Positions 16,573 to 25,466 of a stretch of 36,638 bases of DNA are shown here, piece by piece. Under the pieces are notes generated by a model. The model did no database searches. It was not told the origin of the DNA and worked only from the letters and a program-made list of their open reading frames with translations. The position numbers were made by a program, and so were the translations under genes. The DNA comes from DASWOJ01 sp036398775 (GTDB taxonomy: Bacteria; Pseudomonadota; Alphaproteobacteria; Acetobacterales; Acetobacteraceae). Position 1 is the first letter of the stretch; every line of letters begins with the position of its first letter. Location: contig DASWOJ010000370.1 of the NCBI GenBank assembly GCA_036398775.1, positions 1-36,638 on the forward strand, written 5' to 3'.

Positions 16573-17159
16573 TGAACCGGCGCAGGATGTTGATGCTGGC
16601 TCCGGCGGGCGTGCTCGCAGCCGGGCTGGCGGGTGCGGCGGCATGGATGGGCACGCGCCGGGATGGGGGAGGCGGCGTCGCCATCGGCGGCCCGTTCAGC
16701 CTGCAGGACGGCGACGGCAAGGTGGTGACGGATGCCAGCTTCCGCGGACGTTGGATGCTGGTCTATTTCGGCTATACCCGCTGCCCCGACGCTTGCCCGA
16801 CCGCGCTGCAGGACATGGCGAATGCGCTGGACAGCCTGACTCCGGCGGAGCGGGTGAAGGTCGCCGCCTTGTTCATCACCGTGGACCCCGAGCGCGACAC
16901 GCCAGCCGTGGTGCAGGACTATGTCCGCGCCTTCAACGCCCCCATCACTGGCCTGAGCGGCACGCCGGAGCAGGTTGCTGCGGCAGCCAAGGCCTACCGG
17001 GTTTACTACGCCAAGCATCCCCGGGCCGACGGCGACTATGAGATGGACCACAGCAGCATCATCTACGTGATGGACCCACGGGGGGAGTTCGTCGCCAACT
17101 TCACGCACGAATCGGCGCCGGACGCCATCGCGGCGAAGCTGCGGACCTTGATCGGGTAA
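16572..17159 (+). CDS. SCO1/SenC family copper-delivery/thiol protein
   Basis: The 195-residue thioredoxin-fold protein is anchored by an N-terminal hydrophobic segment (about 6-27, preceded by RRR). The copper-binding CxxxC is TRCPDACPT (Cys71, Cys75) and the distal ligand is His160 (YEMDHSS). The GYTRCPDACP and FITVDPERD segments are typical. Sco proteins assist CuA-site assembly in cytochrome c oxidase or reduce its cysteines. ATG 16572 shares one base with the PCuAC stop (TGATG). A TTG three bases earlier gives one extra residue. It is the last gene of the unit, and a perfect hairpin begins five bases after its stop. Confidence 0.94.
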   Translation: MNRRRMLMLAPAGVLAAGLAGAAAWMGTRRDGGGGVAIGGPFSLQDGDGKVVTDASFRGRWMLVYFGYTRCPDACPTALQDMANALDSLTPAERVKVAALFITVDPERDTPAVVQDYVRAFNAPITGLSGTPEQVAAAAKAYRVYYAKHPRADGDYEMDHSSIIYVMDPRGEFVANFTHESAPDAIAAKLRTLIG

Positions 17160-17163
17160 GGGT

Positions 17164-17190
17164 GCCGCCAGGGCCGGCGGCCCTGGCGGC
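17164..17190 (+). terminator. perfect 12-bp hairpin after the Sco gene
   Basis: GCCGCCAGGGCC, three loop bases (GGC) and GGCCCTGGCGGC form an uninterrupted stem starting five bases after the TAA of the Sco gene. There is no U-run downstream, so it is not a classical intrinsic terminator. It may end transcription in this GC-rich genome or protect the mRNA 3' end. Confidence 0.55.
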
Positions 17191-17507
17191 GAGGCGGTTC
17201 ATGCCAGGCCGTGCGCCGGCTCCCGCTGCATCGGCCATGACGGTCAACCGGGCGGATACGCTGCGGCATCTCGATCCCGCCGCCTGCTGCCCTGAGCGAC
17301 GCGACGGGCTGCGGGCGGGGCTGGCTGGCCTGTTGGTGCTCCGTCCCGGTGGAAGGCCGGGCTGGAATTTGCGGCGTTGCACCGCAGCAGCTTGCAGACA
17401 AAGCCGTTCCGGAGCGTGGGATTGCCCTGCGCCCTTCAGCCAACCCTTGCACGTGCTGACGCGTTGGGCGCTGGACGACCCTGACCAGAGTTCCTTTCCC
17501 CCTATGA
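17191..17507. other. intergenic stretch before a broken permease gene
   Basis: About 320 bp without a recognisable gene. The plus frame stays open through here into the permease remnant but encodes no family-like sequence. The missing N-terminal two-thirds of the permease is not detectable here in any frame I read. A deletion junction may lie close to 17508. Confidence 0.5.
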
Positions 17508-18508
17508 GGCCCGCATGTCCCGTCGGCCAACACCAGCTTCGTCGGCTTTCCCGGCTGTGCCGGCTGGTGGCGTCCGACAGTTGTTTGCCGAAGGCGTTCG
17601 CGCTGCCGGGCCGGCGGCTGGCTTACACGGCCGGGGTGCTGTTCCTGACGATCGGCGCGGGTGCGCTGCTGATCGCGGTCGGCGGCATCACCGACCGGCT
17701 GATACCCTTGTTCGCGGTCGGGGCGTTCCTGTCGTTCACGCTCAGCCAGGCCGGGATGGCGCGGCACTGGCAGCGGAATGCGCGCGGGCATACCGACACG
17801 GTGCGGCTGTGGATCAACGGCGTCGGCGCGCTTACGACCGGCACCGCGCTGGCCGTCATCCTGGCCGCCAAGTTCACCGAGGGCGCCTGGCTGACGATCG
17901 TCATCGTCCCGCTCACGCTGATGATGCTCAAGCTGACCCGGCGCTATTTCCGGGACCAGGAACGGCAGGTCCTGGCCGGCAGCCGCCGGGTGATGAACCT
18001 GCGCGACCACGCGCCGCCGGCGGCCGTGATCCCGCTGGAGCGGTGGGACCGCATGGCCCACCGCGCCGTGCAGATCGCGGCCCGGCTGTCGCCGGACGTG
18101 GTGGCGCTGCACCTGACCGACCTGGAGGGGCCGGACGCCCGGGAGCACGAGACGCACCTGCGGCGGGAATGGGCGCAGTTCGTCGAACTGCCCGCCGCCG
18201 CAGCCGGGCTGCCCGCGCCAGCCCTGGTGGTCAAGCCGTCACCCTACCGCAGCGTGCTGGCGCCGCTGCTGCGGGAGGTCGAGGCGATGCAACGCCGGTG
18301 CCCCGCCCGGCCGGTCATCGTGGTGCTCAGCGAGTTGGCGGGCGTCCGTTGGTGGGAGGCCATGCTGCACACGCGCCGGTCGCAACGCCTGCGGATGCAG
18401 TTGCTCCGGCATGGCGGGCCGGACGTGTCCGTGCTGGTGGTGCCCTGGCAGTTGGAAGCGCCGGAAACGAACGAGGTGATTGCGGAGGAGGAGCCGCGGG
18501 CGGCATAG
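17508..18508 (+). pseudogene. APC-family amino-acid permease, truncated and frameshifted remnant
   Basis: Only the C-terminal part of an APC-superfamily permease remains. The family-like segment ANTSFVGFP is readable at 17526-17552 in one frame. The continuation LCRLVASDSCLPKAFALPGRR onward is in another frame that shares base 17552, consistent with loss of one C in the C-run near 17550. Downstream the frame is clean for about 315 residues. It includes the last four or so membrane segments (AVGAFLSFTLSQAGMARHW, TALAVILAAKFTEGAWL) and a soluble C-terminal domain (PVIVVLSELAG, SVLVVPWQLE). The usual first ~300 residues are absent upstream. The open frame beginning at 17162 could be called as a 448-aa protein, but its first ~115 residues do not resemble the family. 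Confidence 0.7.
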
Positions 18509-18529
18509 GGACGCGACGCGGAGCGGGTC

Positions 18530-20116
18530 CTAGCCCCGGATGAACTCCGCCGCCCGCTCCGCCACCATCATCACCGCCGGCTGTATGTTCCCCGACGGCA
18601 CCAGCGGCATCACCGAGGCGTCCGCCACCCGCAGCCCGTCCATGCCGCGCAGCCGCAACTGCGGGTCCACCACGGCGCCGTCGTCGCCGCCCATTCGGCA
18701 GGTGCCGCAGGGATGATAGACCGTGGTCCCGGTCGCGCGGATGTAGTCCAGCATGGCGTCGTCGCCCTCGATCTCCGGTGGCGGCGCCAATTCCTCCAGC
18801 ACCAGGTCCTTGAACGGAGCGGTGCGGCCCAGGCGCCTTGCCACCTGGGCTGCCAGCAGCATCACCCGCTGGTCGCCGGGGGCGGACAGGTAGTTGGCGC
18901 GTATGACCGGCTTGCTGTCCGGGTCCGCGTCCCGCAGGGTCAGCGTGCCGCGGCTATCGGGACGGCACTGGCCGAAGTTGAACATGAAGCCGGGGTGACG
19001 CGGCAGCACGTAGCCGCCGCCGGGCGACAGGCTGAAGTTGATGAACTGGTATTGCACCTCCGCCTCCTCGGCGCCGGGCGTCACGCGCGCGAACAGCGTG
19101 GCCTCCGTCGCCCCGACCGCCATCGGCCCGCGCCGGCGCAGCGCGTATCCCAGCGCCATAGCGCCCATGCGGAGCCTGCTGGCGGTGATCTCGTTCAGCG
19201 TGCCGGCGGGACGGGTGCGATAGCCGAAGCGGGTGATGAAGTGGTCCTGCAGGTTGCCGCCCACCGCCGGGCGGTGCAGCACGACGGGGATGCCGAGCTG
19301 CTGCAGCGCCTCGCCGTCGCCGATGCCGGACAGCATCAGCAGATGGGGCGACATGATGGATCCCGCGCACAGCACGACCTCCCGGGCCGCATGGACCTCG
19401 AACGGCGGGCCGTCGGCGCGGCGGGCGACGCAGCCCAGCACGCGGCCGTCGCGGACCAGCAGGCGCTGGACGTTGACGCCGGTCAGCACTTGGAGGTTCG
19501 GCCGGCGCCGGGCCGGGCGCAGGTAGGCCTGCGCCGTGCTGGCCCGGCGGCCCCGGCGGACGTTCATCTGGATGGGTGCGACGCCCTCGATGGCGCCGTC
19601 GTTGATGTCGCGGTGCCGGGGATACCCCAGGGCGGCGCACGCCTCGATGAAGGCGGCGGCCCCGGGCGACAGGCTGTGCGGCTCGCTGACGGTGACCGGG
19701 CCACCTGACGCCCGGGTGGTGCCTGGCTCGCCTTCCCAGTTCTCGATCCGGCGGAAGGCCGGCAGCACGTCGTCATGCGACCAGCCCCGCGCGCCGGCCT
19801 GCGCCCAGCGGTCGTAGTCGTGCGGGGAGCCGCGGAGATACACCATGCCGTTGATGGACCCGGACCCGCCCAGCACCCGCCCGCGCGGCCAGTTGACGCT
19901 GCGGCCGCCCAGCTCCGGCTCGGGTTCGGTGGCGAAGCGCCAGTCGTAACGGCCGCTGGCGAACAGCCGGGCATAGCCGGCGGGGATGTGTATCCAGGGA
20001 TCGCGGTCCTCCGGCCCGGCTTCCAGCAGGGTGACGCGGGTGCCGGGGTCCTCGGACAGCCGTGCGGCCAGGATGCAGCCGGCGGTGCCGCCGCCGATCA
20101 CGAGGTAGTCGGTCAT
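18530..20116 (-). CDS. GMC family FAD-dependent oxidoreductase (choline dehydrogenase-like)
   Basis: The 528-residue FAD enzyme belongs to the glucose-methanol-choline family. The FAD-binding GxGxxG is IGGGTAGC (residues 7-14). The GMC signature 1 region is RGRVLGGSGSINGMVYLRG (about 78-97) and signature 2 is GSIMSPHLLMLSGIG. The catalytic pair is His468 (YHPCGTCRMG) and Asn510 (SGNIQPAVM). Members oxidise primary or secondary alcohols. Choline dehydrogenase is the default annotation, but no betaine genes (betB, betI) are nearby, so the substrate is unknown. GGGAGGA lies about 11 bases before ATG 20116. The gene stands alone, convergent with the broken permease. Confidence 0.92.
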   Translation of the reverse strand: MTDYLVIGGGTAGCILAARLSEDPGTRVTLLEAGPEDRDPWIHIPAGYARLFASGRYDWRFATEPEPELGGRSVNWPRGRVLGGSGSINGMVYLRGSPHDYDRWAQAGARGWSHDDVLPAFRRIENWEGEPGTTRASGGPVTVSEPHSLSPGAAAFIEACAALGYPRHRDINDGAIEGVAPIQMNVRRGRRASTAQAYLRPARRRPNLQVLTGVNVQRLLVRDGRVLGCVARRADGPPFEVHAAREVVLCAGSIMSPHLLMLSGIGDGEALQQLGIPVVLHRPAVGGNLQDHFITRFGYRTRPAGTLNEITASRLRMGAMALGYALRRRGPMAVGATEATLFARVTPGAEEAEVQYQFINFSLSPGGGYVLPRHPGFMFNFGQCRPDSRGTLTLRDADPDSKPVIRANYLSAPGDQRVMLLAAQVARRLGRTAPFKDLVLEELAPPPEIEGDDAMLDYIRATGTTVYHPCGTCRMGGDDGAVVDPQLRLRGMDGLRVADASVMPLVPSGNIQPAVMMVAERAAEFIRG

Positions 20117-20728
20117 GGATGGGCGGTCCTCCCGGGGGGTTCAGGCCAGGGTGCGGCGGCGGGGCGCGCAGGGGAAGGGGTGCGCCGATACAAGAGCGTG
20201 AGACCCGGAGGGTGCCGCGGCGTGCCCGCCGGGAGAAGGGGCGGTTGGGCCTGATCCTCCTGCTTCCCTGGCGATCCCGCACCAACCTTGACAGCCCGCG
20301 CCAACGCCGTGACGAACCGCCATGTTTGAATCATCCGCATGACCCGGCCTGCCCGATCCATTGCCACCGTCGCCTCGACCGGCACCCTGCGGGATACAGG
20401 GGAGGCCGCCGCCGGCAGGATTTGCTGCCCAGGTGCAGGGTATGCCACAGCAGCGGCGCCGACCCGGGAGCAACCCTTGACGATCTTGGCCAAGACCGCG
20501 ACGCGCCGGCCACCCGCGGGATCTCAACGATCCGGAGCAGGGCATGCTGCGTCGCCTGCATATGCTAAATGACCGGGATGCCGCGGGCGGGTTCACCAAT
20601 GGCTGCACAGGTGGCTTCACCGACCCATTCTCCTTCGAGACCTTGCAGCGCAGCAATCATGGCGGCGGCGCGGCAAGCACATTGAAACGTATGGCCGTTC
20701 CTGCGGCTACAGCAGCAAAGGGTGCAAC
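20117..20728. other. 612-bp intergenic region between the divergent GMC oxidoreductase and serA genes
   Basis: This region should hold the promoters of both divergent genes, but no convincing hexamer pair was identified. A possible decayed cytochrome c sequence lies at about 20399-20525. A short open frame (20544-20741, 65 residues) runs into serA out of frame and has no recognised similarity. I saw no riboswitch consensus. Confidence 0.5.
20399..20525 (+). pseudogene. possible decayed class I cytochrome c fragment
   Basis: One frame reads GEAAAGR (20399-20419), as often found just before a cytochrome c haem site. A neighbouring frame reads CRVCHSSGADPG, containing the haem-binding CxxCH (Cys at 20434-20436, CH at 20443-20448). 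Joining them needs one frameshift, and further shifts would be needed to reach a family-like C-terminus. Short motifs of this kind can occur by chance. Confidence 0.25.
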
Positions 20729-21994
20729 ATGGATGGACTGATCACCGCGGCCCGGGCCGCCGCCCCGCCGCCCTTCACCCCGGACGCCACGCGCATCGTG
20801 CTGATGGAGGGCGTCAGCCAAACCGCGGTCGAGCTGTTCCAGGCCGCCGGCTACACCGACATCGTCCGCCACGCCAAGGCGCTGGAGGGGACTGCGCTGC
20901 TGGACGCCGTGCGCGGCGCCTATGTGCTGGGCATACGCAGCCGGACGCAACTGACGGCGGAGGTGCTGGAGGCGGCGGGGCCGCTGATGGCGGTGGGCTG
21001 CTTCTGCATCGGCACGGACCAGGTGGACCTGCACGCCGCGCGCACCCTGGGCATCCCCGTCCTGAATGCCCCGTTCAGCAACACCCGCAGCGTGGCGGAG
21101 CTGACCATCGGCGAGATCGTCATGCTGCTCCGCCGCATCCTGCCGCGCAGCGAGAGCGCGCACAGCGGCGGCTGGGACAAGTCCGCCACCGGCAGCTTTG
21201 AGGTGCGCGGCAAGACGCTGGGCATCGTCGGATACGGCAACATCGGCAGCCAGCTTGGGACGCTGGCCGAGGCGATGGGGATGCGGGTGGTTTACTTCGA
21301 CCGCACGGACAAGCTGCGGACCGGCAACACCGCCGTGCTGGGCAAGTTGGGCGAATTGCTGGCGGTCTCCGACGTCGTCAGCCTGCACGTGCCCGACACC
21401 CCCGCGACCAAGGGCATGATCGGGCCAGCCGAGATCGCCGCCATGAAGCCCGGCGCGCACCTGATCAACAACAGCCGCGGCAGCGTCGTGGACCTGGATG
21501 CGCTGGCGGCGGCGCTGCGCTCCGGGCATCTGGCGGGCGCCGCGGTGGACGTGTTCCCGCGTGAGCCGAAGTCGGCCAACGAGGCGTTCAGCTCACCGCT
21601 GCAAGGCCTGCCGAACGTGATCCTGACGCCGCACATCGGCGGCTCGACCGAAGAGGCGCAGGAGCGCATCGGCGAGGAGGTGGCGCGCAAGCTGCTGGGC
21701 TTCCTGCAGGCGGGCTCCACCGGCGGCGCGGTGAACTTCCCGCACGTCGAGCAGCCGCGGCTGGCCGGGCATAGCCGCTACCTGCACGTCCACCACAACG
21801 TGCCCGGCGTGCTGGGCCGGCTGAACGCGGTATTCAGCGAGCGCAACCTGAACGTGTCGGCGCAGTCGCTGCAGACGGACGGGGAGCTGGGGTATGTGAT
21901 GATTGACGCCGAGGGCGAGCCTTCGCTGTGCGGGGAGGTGCTGGGGGCGCTGTGCGCGATTGACGGGACGATCCGGGCGCGGGTGCTGCGGTAG
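20729..21994 (+). CDS. serA: D-3-phosphoglycerate dehydrogenase
   Basis: The product catalyses NAD-dependent oxidation of 3-phosphoglycerate to 3-phosphohydroxypyruvate, the first step of serine synthesis. The 421-residue protein is of the E. coli length class. The substrate-domain segment is FSNTRSVAELTIGEI (116-130) and the NAD-binding loop is VGYGNIG (167-173). Catalytic residues are Arg250 (NSRG), Glu279 (REP) and His302 (LTPHIGGST). A C-terminal ACT domain (about 348-421, HHNVPGVLGRLNAVFSERNLNV) normally binds L-serine for feedback inhibition. AAGGG lies about six bases before ATG 20729. It is not linked to serC or serB here. Confidence 0.95.
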   Translation: MDGLITAARAAAPPPFTPDATRIVLMEGVSQTAVELFQAAGYTDIVRHAKALEGTALLDAVRGAYVLGIRSRTQLTAEVLEAAGPLMAVGCFCIGTDQVDLHAARTLGIPVLNAPFSNTRSVAELTIGEIVMLLRRILPRSESAHSGGWDKSATGSFEVRGKTLGIVGYGNIGSQLGTLAEAMGMRVVYFDRTDKLRTGNTAVLGKLGELLAVSDVVSLHVPDTPATKGMIGPAEIAAMKPGAHLINNSRGSVVDLDALAAALRSGHLAGAAVDVFPREPKSANEAFSSPLQGLPNVILTPHIGGSTEEAQERIGEEVARKLLGFLQAGSTGGAVNFPHVEQPRLAGHSRYLHVHHNVPGVLGRLNAVFSERNLNVSAQSLQTDGELGYVMIDAEGEPSLCGEVLGALCAIDGTIRARVLR

Positions 21995-22173
21995 GGACGG
22001 GGCCGCGATTACGAAAGTTGCGCCGGCATCCCGCACCGGGGACGCCCGACCAGTAGGGGCGTGTCATCCAGGCAGCGGCAGGCCGAATTGTTGTTCTGGT
22101 TAACCGCTCACCATCGCATTTACAGATGTTTCGGCTAAGGTCCGGAACTTACCAAGCTTCAGGAGGTCCAGCC

Positions 22174-24042
22174 ATGCGCGGCAATGTCGGACGCAAACTG
22201 CTGCTGGCGCTTCTTGGCCTGTTTGCTGCACCTGCCGATGCTGCCGAGTCTGCGGTCAGCGTCCGCCTCCTCCGCTCCGGAACCGTCGTCGAGCCAACCG
22301 GCACGGCCGTCCAAACTTCACACGTCGAGATTGCCGTCAACAACGACGCCGCTGCGCGTAGCGAGGCCCAACAGGCTTTCTTCTACGCCGACGATATGGA
22401 ACAGGTCGAGCTGCTTGAGGGCTACACTATCAAGCCCGACGGCCGTCGCCTGCCCGTGCTGCCCGGCGCCATCCGCGTCCAGCTCGCGCCGGGCACGCCC
22501 AACATCCCAGAATACACCAATCGCAAGCAGGTCGTGGCAGTGATGCCGGACGTGGCGGGCGGCGACGTGCTGTCGCTCACCTGGCGGCGCACGATACGGA
22601 CTCCTGTGTTCCAGGGACACTACGCCGCCACAACCCTGTTCACCCGCAACATCGCCCGGGACGACGCGGAGGTGTCCATCAGCGTTCCCGCCGGCATGGT
22701 CCTCAACACCGAGTCGTACGGCCCCGAGCATACCGAAGCCGACGAGAACGGTCGCCACGTCCACCGCTGGCGCTGGAGTGCCCCCGCCCTGGCCAGCGAC
22801 CCGGCAGTGCTGTCCCCGCTCGACCGCGCCCCGCGCATCTTCGCCTCCACGTTCCAGGACTGGCCCGCGTTCAGCCGCACCTATGCCGCCCTGTTCGCCT
22901 CCAAGACCGAGGTGACGCCGCCCATCCAGGCCCTGGCCGACCAGGTCGCCGCCGGGGCTGCGGACAAGCGGGAGGAGGCCCAGCGACTATACGAGTGGGT
23001 CAGCCGCCGGGTGCGCTGGGTCGCGATCTACGTGGGCGACGGCGGCTGGGTGCCTCATACGGCGGACCATGTGCTGGCGAACCACTATGGAGACTGCAAG
23101 GACCAGGTTGCGCTGCTTGTGGCACTGTTGCGCGCCCGGGGGATCGAGGCCCGGCCAGTATTGATCAACCTGAACCCGACCTACACCCTTAGCGGCCCGC
23201 CGACGCTCAGCGCGTTCAACCACATGGTCACCTACCTGCCGGGGTGGGACCTGTATGCCGACACTACAGCCGGCGGTGCACCGTTCGGCACACTGCCGAT
23301 GCAGGAATACGGCAAGCCTATCCTGCACGTGACCGCCGAGGGCGCGGCGCCCGCCCGTATGGTGACGCTGCCGCCGGACATTGCCAGCGAGCGCCTGCAC
23401 ACGACGATGACGCTGGACGGGGATAGCCGCGTCACCGGCAGCAGCACGACAGAGGCCACCGGGCCTTATGCCACCGTTCTGCGCGGGGTTGGCAACCGCA
23501 GCATGGCTCGCGGCGCCGAGCGCTTTGCATCCGAGCAACTGCGCTTCCTTAACCAGCCGGGGACGGGAGAGGTTACTCCGGCGCCGCTGGACGCGGTGGG
23601 GCCGGAATACGGCATCTCCGCCCGCTTCACGCTCGATGCGCAGCCGGGCTGGCTGGAGGGCGATGGCTTCACCGTGCCGACGGGGATGCGCCTGCTGCCC
23701 CGCCCGGGTGATGGGCTGCTGGGTCCACTGGGCGTCCGCAACCTGCCCGTCACCGAGCCGACGCCCTGCTACGCCGGCCGGCAGGAGGAGGATCTGACCC
23801 TGACGCTGCCGCCGGGCTACCATCCGGTCCGCCTGCCGCGCGCCCGCAAGATCGAAGACGAGGCGTTCAGCTATGACAGCCAGTGGTCCCTAGAAGGGAG
23901 CAAACTGCATGTGGTCCGCCGCCTGGTGTCCCGCATCGGCCAACCCCTGTGCGAGGGGCCGCTCCGCAACGCAGCAGCCAGGGCGCTAGAGGAGATCAGG
24001 CGCGACCAGGCGGTGCAGATCACCCTTGAGAAGGAAGGCTGA
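22174..24042 (+). CDS. exported DUF3857/transglutaminase-like domain protein
   Basis: The 622-residue protein has a signal peptide (about 1-23, LLLALLGLFAAPADA) and is probably periplasmic. The N-terminal half is a DUF3857-type beta domain (about 45-215). The central transglutaminase-like fold carries a plausible catalytic triad: Cys308 (HYGDCKDQV), His350 (FNHMV) and Asp363 (YADTT). The C-terminal ~230 residues form a further beta-rich domain. Enzymatic activity has not been shown for most such proteins. AGGAGG at 22161-22166 lies seven bases before ATG 22174, which fixes the start. The frame extends to ATG 22126 but without a ribosome-binding sequence or signal peptide. A GGTTAACC palindrome lies in the upstream region. 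Confidence 0.88.
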   Translation: MRGNVGRKLLLALLGLFAAPADAAESAVSVRLLRSGTVVEPTGTAVQTSHVEIAVNNDAAARSEAQQAFFYADDMEQVELLEGYTIKPDGRRLPVLPGAIRVQLAPGTPNIPEYTNRKQVVAVMPDVAGGDVLSLTWRRTIRTPVFQGHYAATTLFTRNIARDDAEVSISVPAGMVLNTESYGPEHTEADENGRHVHRWRWSAPALASDPAVLSPLDRAPRIFASTFQDWPAFSRTYAALFASKTEVTPPIQALADQVAAGAADKREEAQRLYEWVSRRVRWVAIYVGDGGWVPHTADHVLANHYGDCKDQVALLVALLRARGIEARPVLINLNPTYTLSGPPTLSAFNHMVTYLPGWDLYADTTAGGAPFGTLPMQEYGKPILHVTAEGAAPARMVTLPPDIASERLHTTMTLDGDSRVTGSSTTEATGPYATVLRGVGNRSMARGAERFASEQLRFLNQPGTGEVTPAPLDAVGPEYGISARFTLDAQPGWLEGDGFTVPTGMRLLPRPGDGLLGPLGVRNLPVTEPTPCYAGRQEEDLTLTLPPGYHPVRLPRARKIEDEAFSYDSQWSLEGSKLHVVRRLVSRIGQPLCEGPLRNAAARALEEIRRDQAVQITLEKEG

Positions 24043-24118
24043 GTTGCACCAGGAGGTCCGGGGCCAACCGGTAGTGCATCAGCATCAGGGCCGGCATCGG
24101 GATCCAAGCGCGGCAAGA

Positions 24119-25018
24119 ATGCTGGTGGCCGCTGGCGTCCTCCTGCTGTCCGCCTGCGCCGCCCCCATCGCCCGGCCCACTGGCCCCGGCCCAGTTGGTG
24201 AGGCCGAGGGCCGCTGGCGCCAGCAGGCCCACTGGATTCCCATGCAGGACCGGGACGGCACCCCGCGCCTGCTGTATGCCCGCGTCTGCCGTCCGGAGGG
24301 CGACGCGCCGGCCCGTGTCGTCGTGCTCAACCACGGCACCGGCCTGACACGCATCATCCTGCAACCGGACGCCTGCGCCAGTGAAACCCCTGAGTGGTTC
24401 CTGCGCCGCGGCTACATGGTCGTGATGCCGATCCGGCGCGGCTACGGCGCGACGGGCGGCCGGGACAGCGCCATCCTGGCCGTGGGGCCGCACGGCATGC
24501 GCGGCTGCAACGACCTGCAGCCCGCACTGATCGCGCTCGAATCGGCGCGCGACGTTGCCGCTGCCGTGGACTATGCGACGGCCTTGCCCGGCGCCCGACC
24601 GGACGGCGCCGTGGTGGCCGGCGGCAGCACCGGCGGCTACACCGCCATCGCCTACAACAGCCAGCCTCACCCCAAGGTGTCCGCCGTGATCAACGTGTCC
24701 GGCGGCATCGGCGGGCGAATCGGCGGCAACATCGGCCAGGTGTGCCATGCCGACCGCATGGTCAGGGACGCGGGGACGCTCGGCGCCACGGCGGCAACGC
24801 CCATGCTCTGGTTGTATGCGACCAATGACAGCTTCTTCTCGCCGGACCTCGGCCGGGCCATGTATGCGGCCTACACCGCCGCCGGCGGCAAGGCGGAGTT
24901 CGTGGAGCCCGGCGTCCTCGGGTATGATGGGCACGCGCTGTTCGCCAGCGGCAGCGGCGGCTCCCGGCTGTGGGGGCCGCCTATGGAGCGTTACTTGGCC
25001 CAGCAGTCGGCGCCATAG
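24119..25018 (+). CDS. alpha/beta-hydrolase lipoprotein
   Basis: The 299-residue protein starts with a lipoprotein signal (MLVAAGVLLLSAC, lipobox LSAC, Cys13), so it is probably lipid-anchored in the envelope. The fold resembles dienelactone-hydrolase/prolyl-oligopeptidase-like alpha/beta hydrolases. It has an oxyanion segment LNHGTG (70-75), nucleophile elbow GGSTGG (Ser170), likely acid Asp237 (YATNDSFF) and His272 (YDGHALF). The lipobox selects ATG 24119; the frame opens at 24026, overlapping the DUF3857 gene, but lacks a usable ribosome-binding sequence. The C-terminus overlaps the convergent nfeD-like gene by 38 bp. Substrate unknown. Confidence 0.87.
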   Translation: MLVAAGVLLLSACAAPIARPTGPGPVGEAEGRWRQQAHWIPMQDRDGTPRLLYARVCRPEGDAPARVVVLNHGTGLTRIILQPDACASETPEWFLRRGYMVVMPIRRGYGATGGRDSAILAVGPHGMRGCNDLQPALIALESARDVAAAVDYATALPGARPDGAVVAGGSTGGYTAIAYNSQPHPKVSAVINVSGGIGGRIGGNIGQVCHADRMVRDAGTLGATAATPMLWLYATNDSFFSPDLGRAMYAAYTAAGGKAEFVEPGVLGYDGHALFASGSGGSRLWGPPMERYLAQQSAP

Positions 25019-25466
25019 GCTCGGAGGGACGCCGGTCCCCCCGCACCAGCAGCGTCGTGCCGTCCAGCCCCATGACCCGCAGCAGCGCGCCTGCCGCCGG
25101 CGCCGACCCGTCCACCATCCGCGCCGGCCAGGAGCCGTCACCCAGGCTGACCCGGCCCTCTCCGGCCTCGAACCCCAATGCCCGGCAGGTTTGTCCCACC
25201 AGCCCGGCCGCCGGGGCGTTCACCGGGTTTGCTGCCTCCCGCCGCCGCATCAGCAGCGCCGCCGCCCCGACCAGCACGGACACCAGCGCCAGGAACACCA
25301 GCACCTGCCCGCGCCAGTCCAGTTGGGCCAGCATCGTCACCACGCCCGCCCCTACCGCCGCCAGCCCGGTCGGCAGCAGGAACACGCCTGGCGCCGCCAT
25401 CTCCAGCGCGCAGCCCAGCAGGCCCGCGATGATCCAGACCTCGCCTGCGGTCAGGATCAGGCTCAC
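24981..25466 (-). CDS. NfeD-like membrane protein, partner of the SPFH protein
   Basis: The 161-residue protein has three membrane segments (about 10-26, 29-48, 54-73). A C-terminal OB-fold domain (about 85-143: GLVGQTCRAL, GRVSLGDGSWPARM, LRVMGLDGTTLLVR) follows. Short NfeD proteins partner SPFH/stomatin-like proteins in membrane-microdomain or quality-control roles. The start is GTG 25466, which overlaps the SPFH stop by four bases (GTGA). Frames extending upstream run within the SPFH gene. The last 38 bp overlap the 3' end of the convergent lipoprotein gene, so the final codons serve both strands. Confidence 0.9.
   Translation of the reverse strand: MSLILTAGEVWIIAGLLGCALEMAAPGVFLLPTGLAAVGAGVVTMLAQLDWRGQVLVFLALVSVLVGAAALLMRRREAANPVNAPAAGLVGQTCRALGFEAGEGRVSLGDGSWPARMVDGSAPAAGALLRVMGLDGTTLLVRGDRRPSEPMAPTAGPSNAP

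Noticed and set aside
20117..20728. Riboswitch controlling serA
   Set aside because: The long leader made this worth checking, but I saw no recognisable glycine, SAM-type or cobalamin riboswitch core.
20544..20741. 65-codon open frame just before serA
   Set aside because: Overlaps the serA start out of frame, has no ribosome-binding sequence or similarity, and looks like intergenic sequence.
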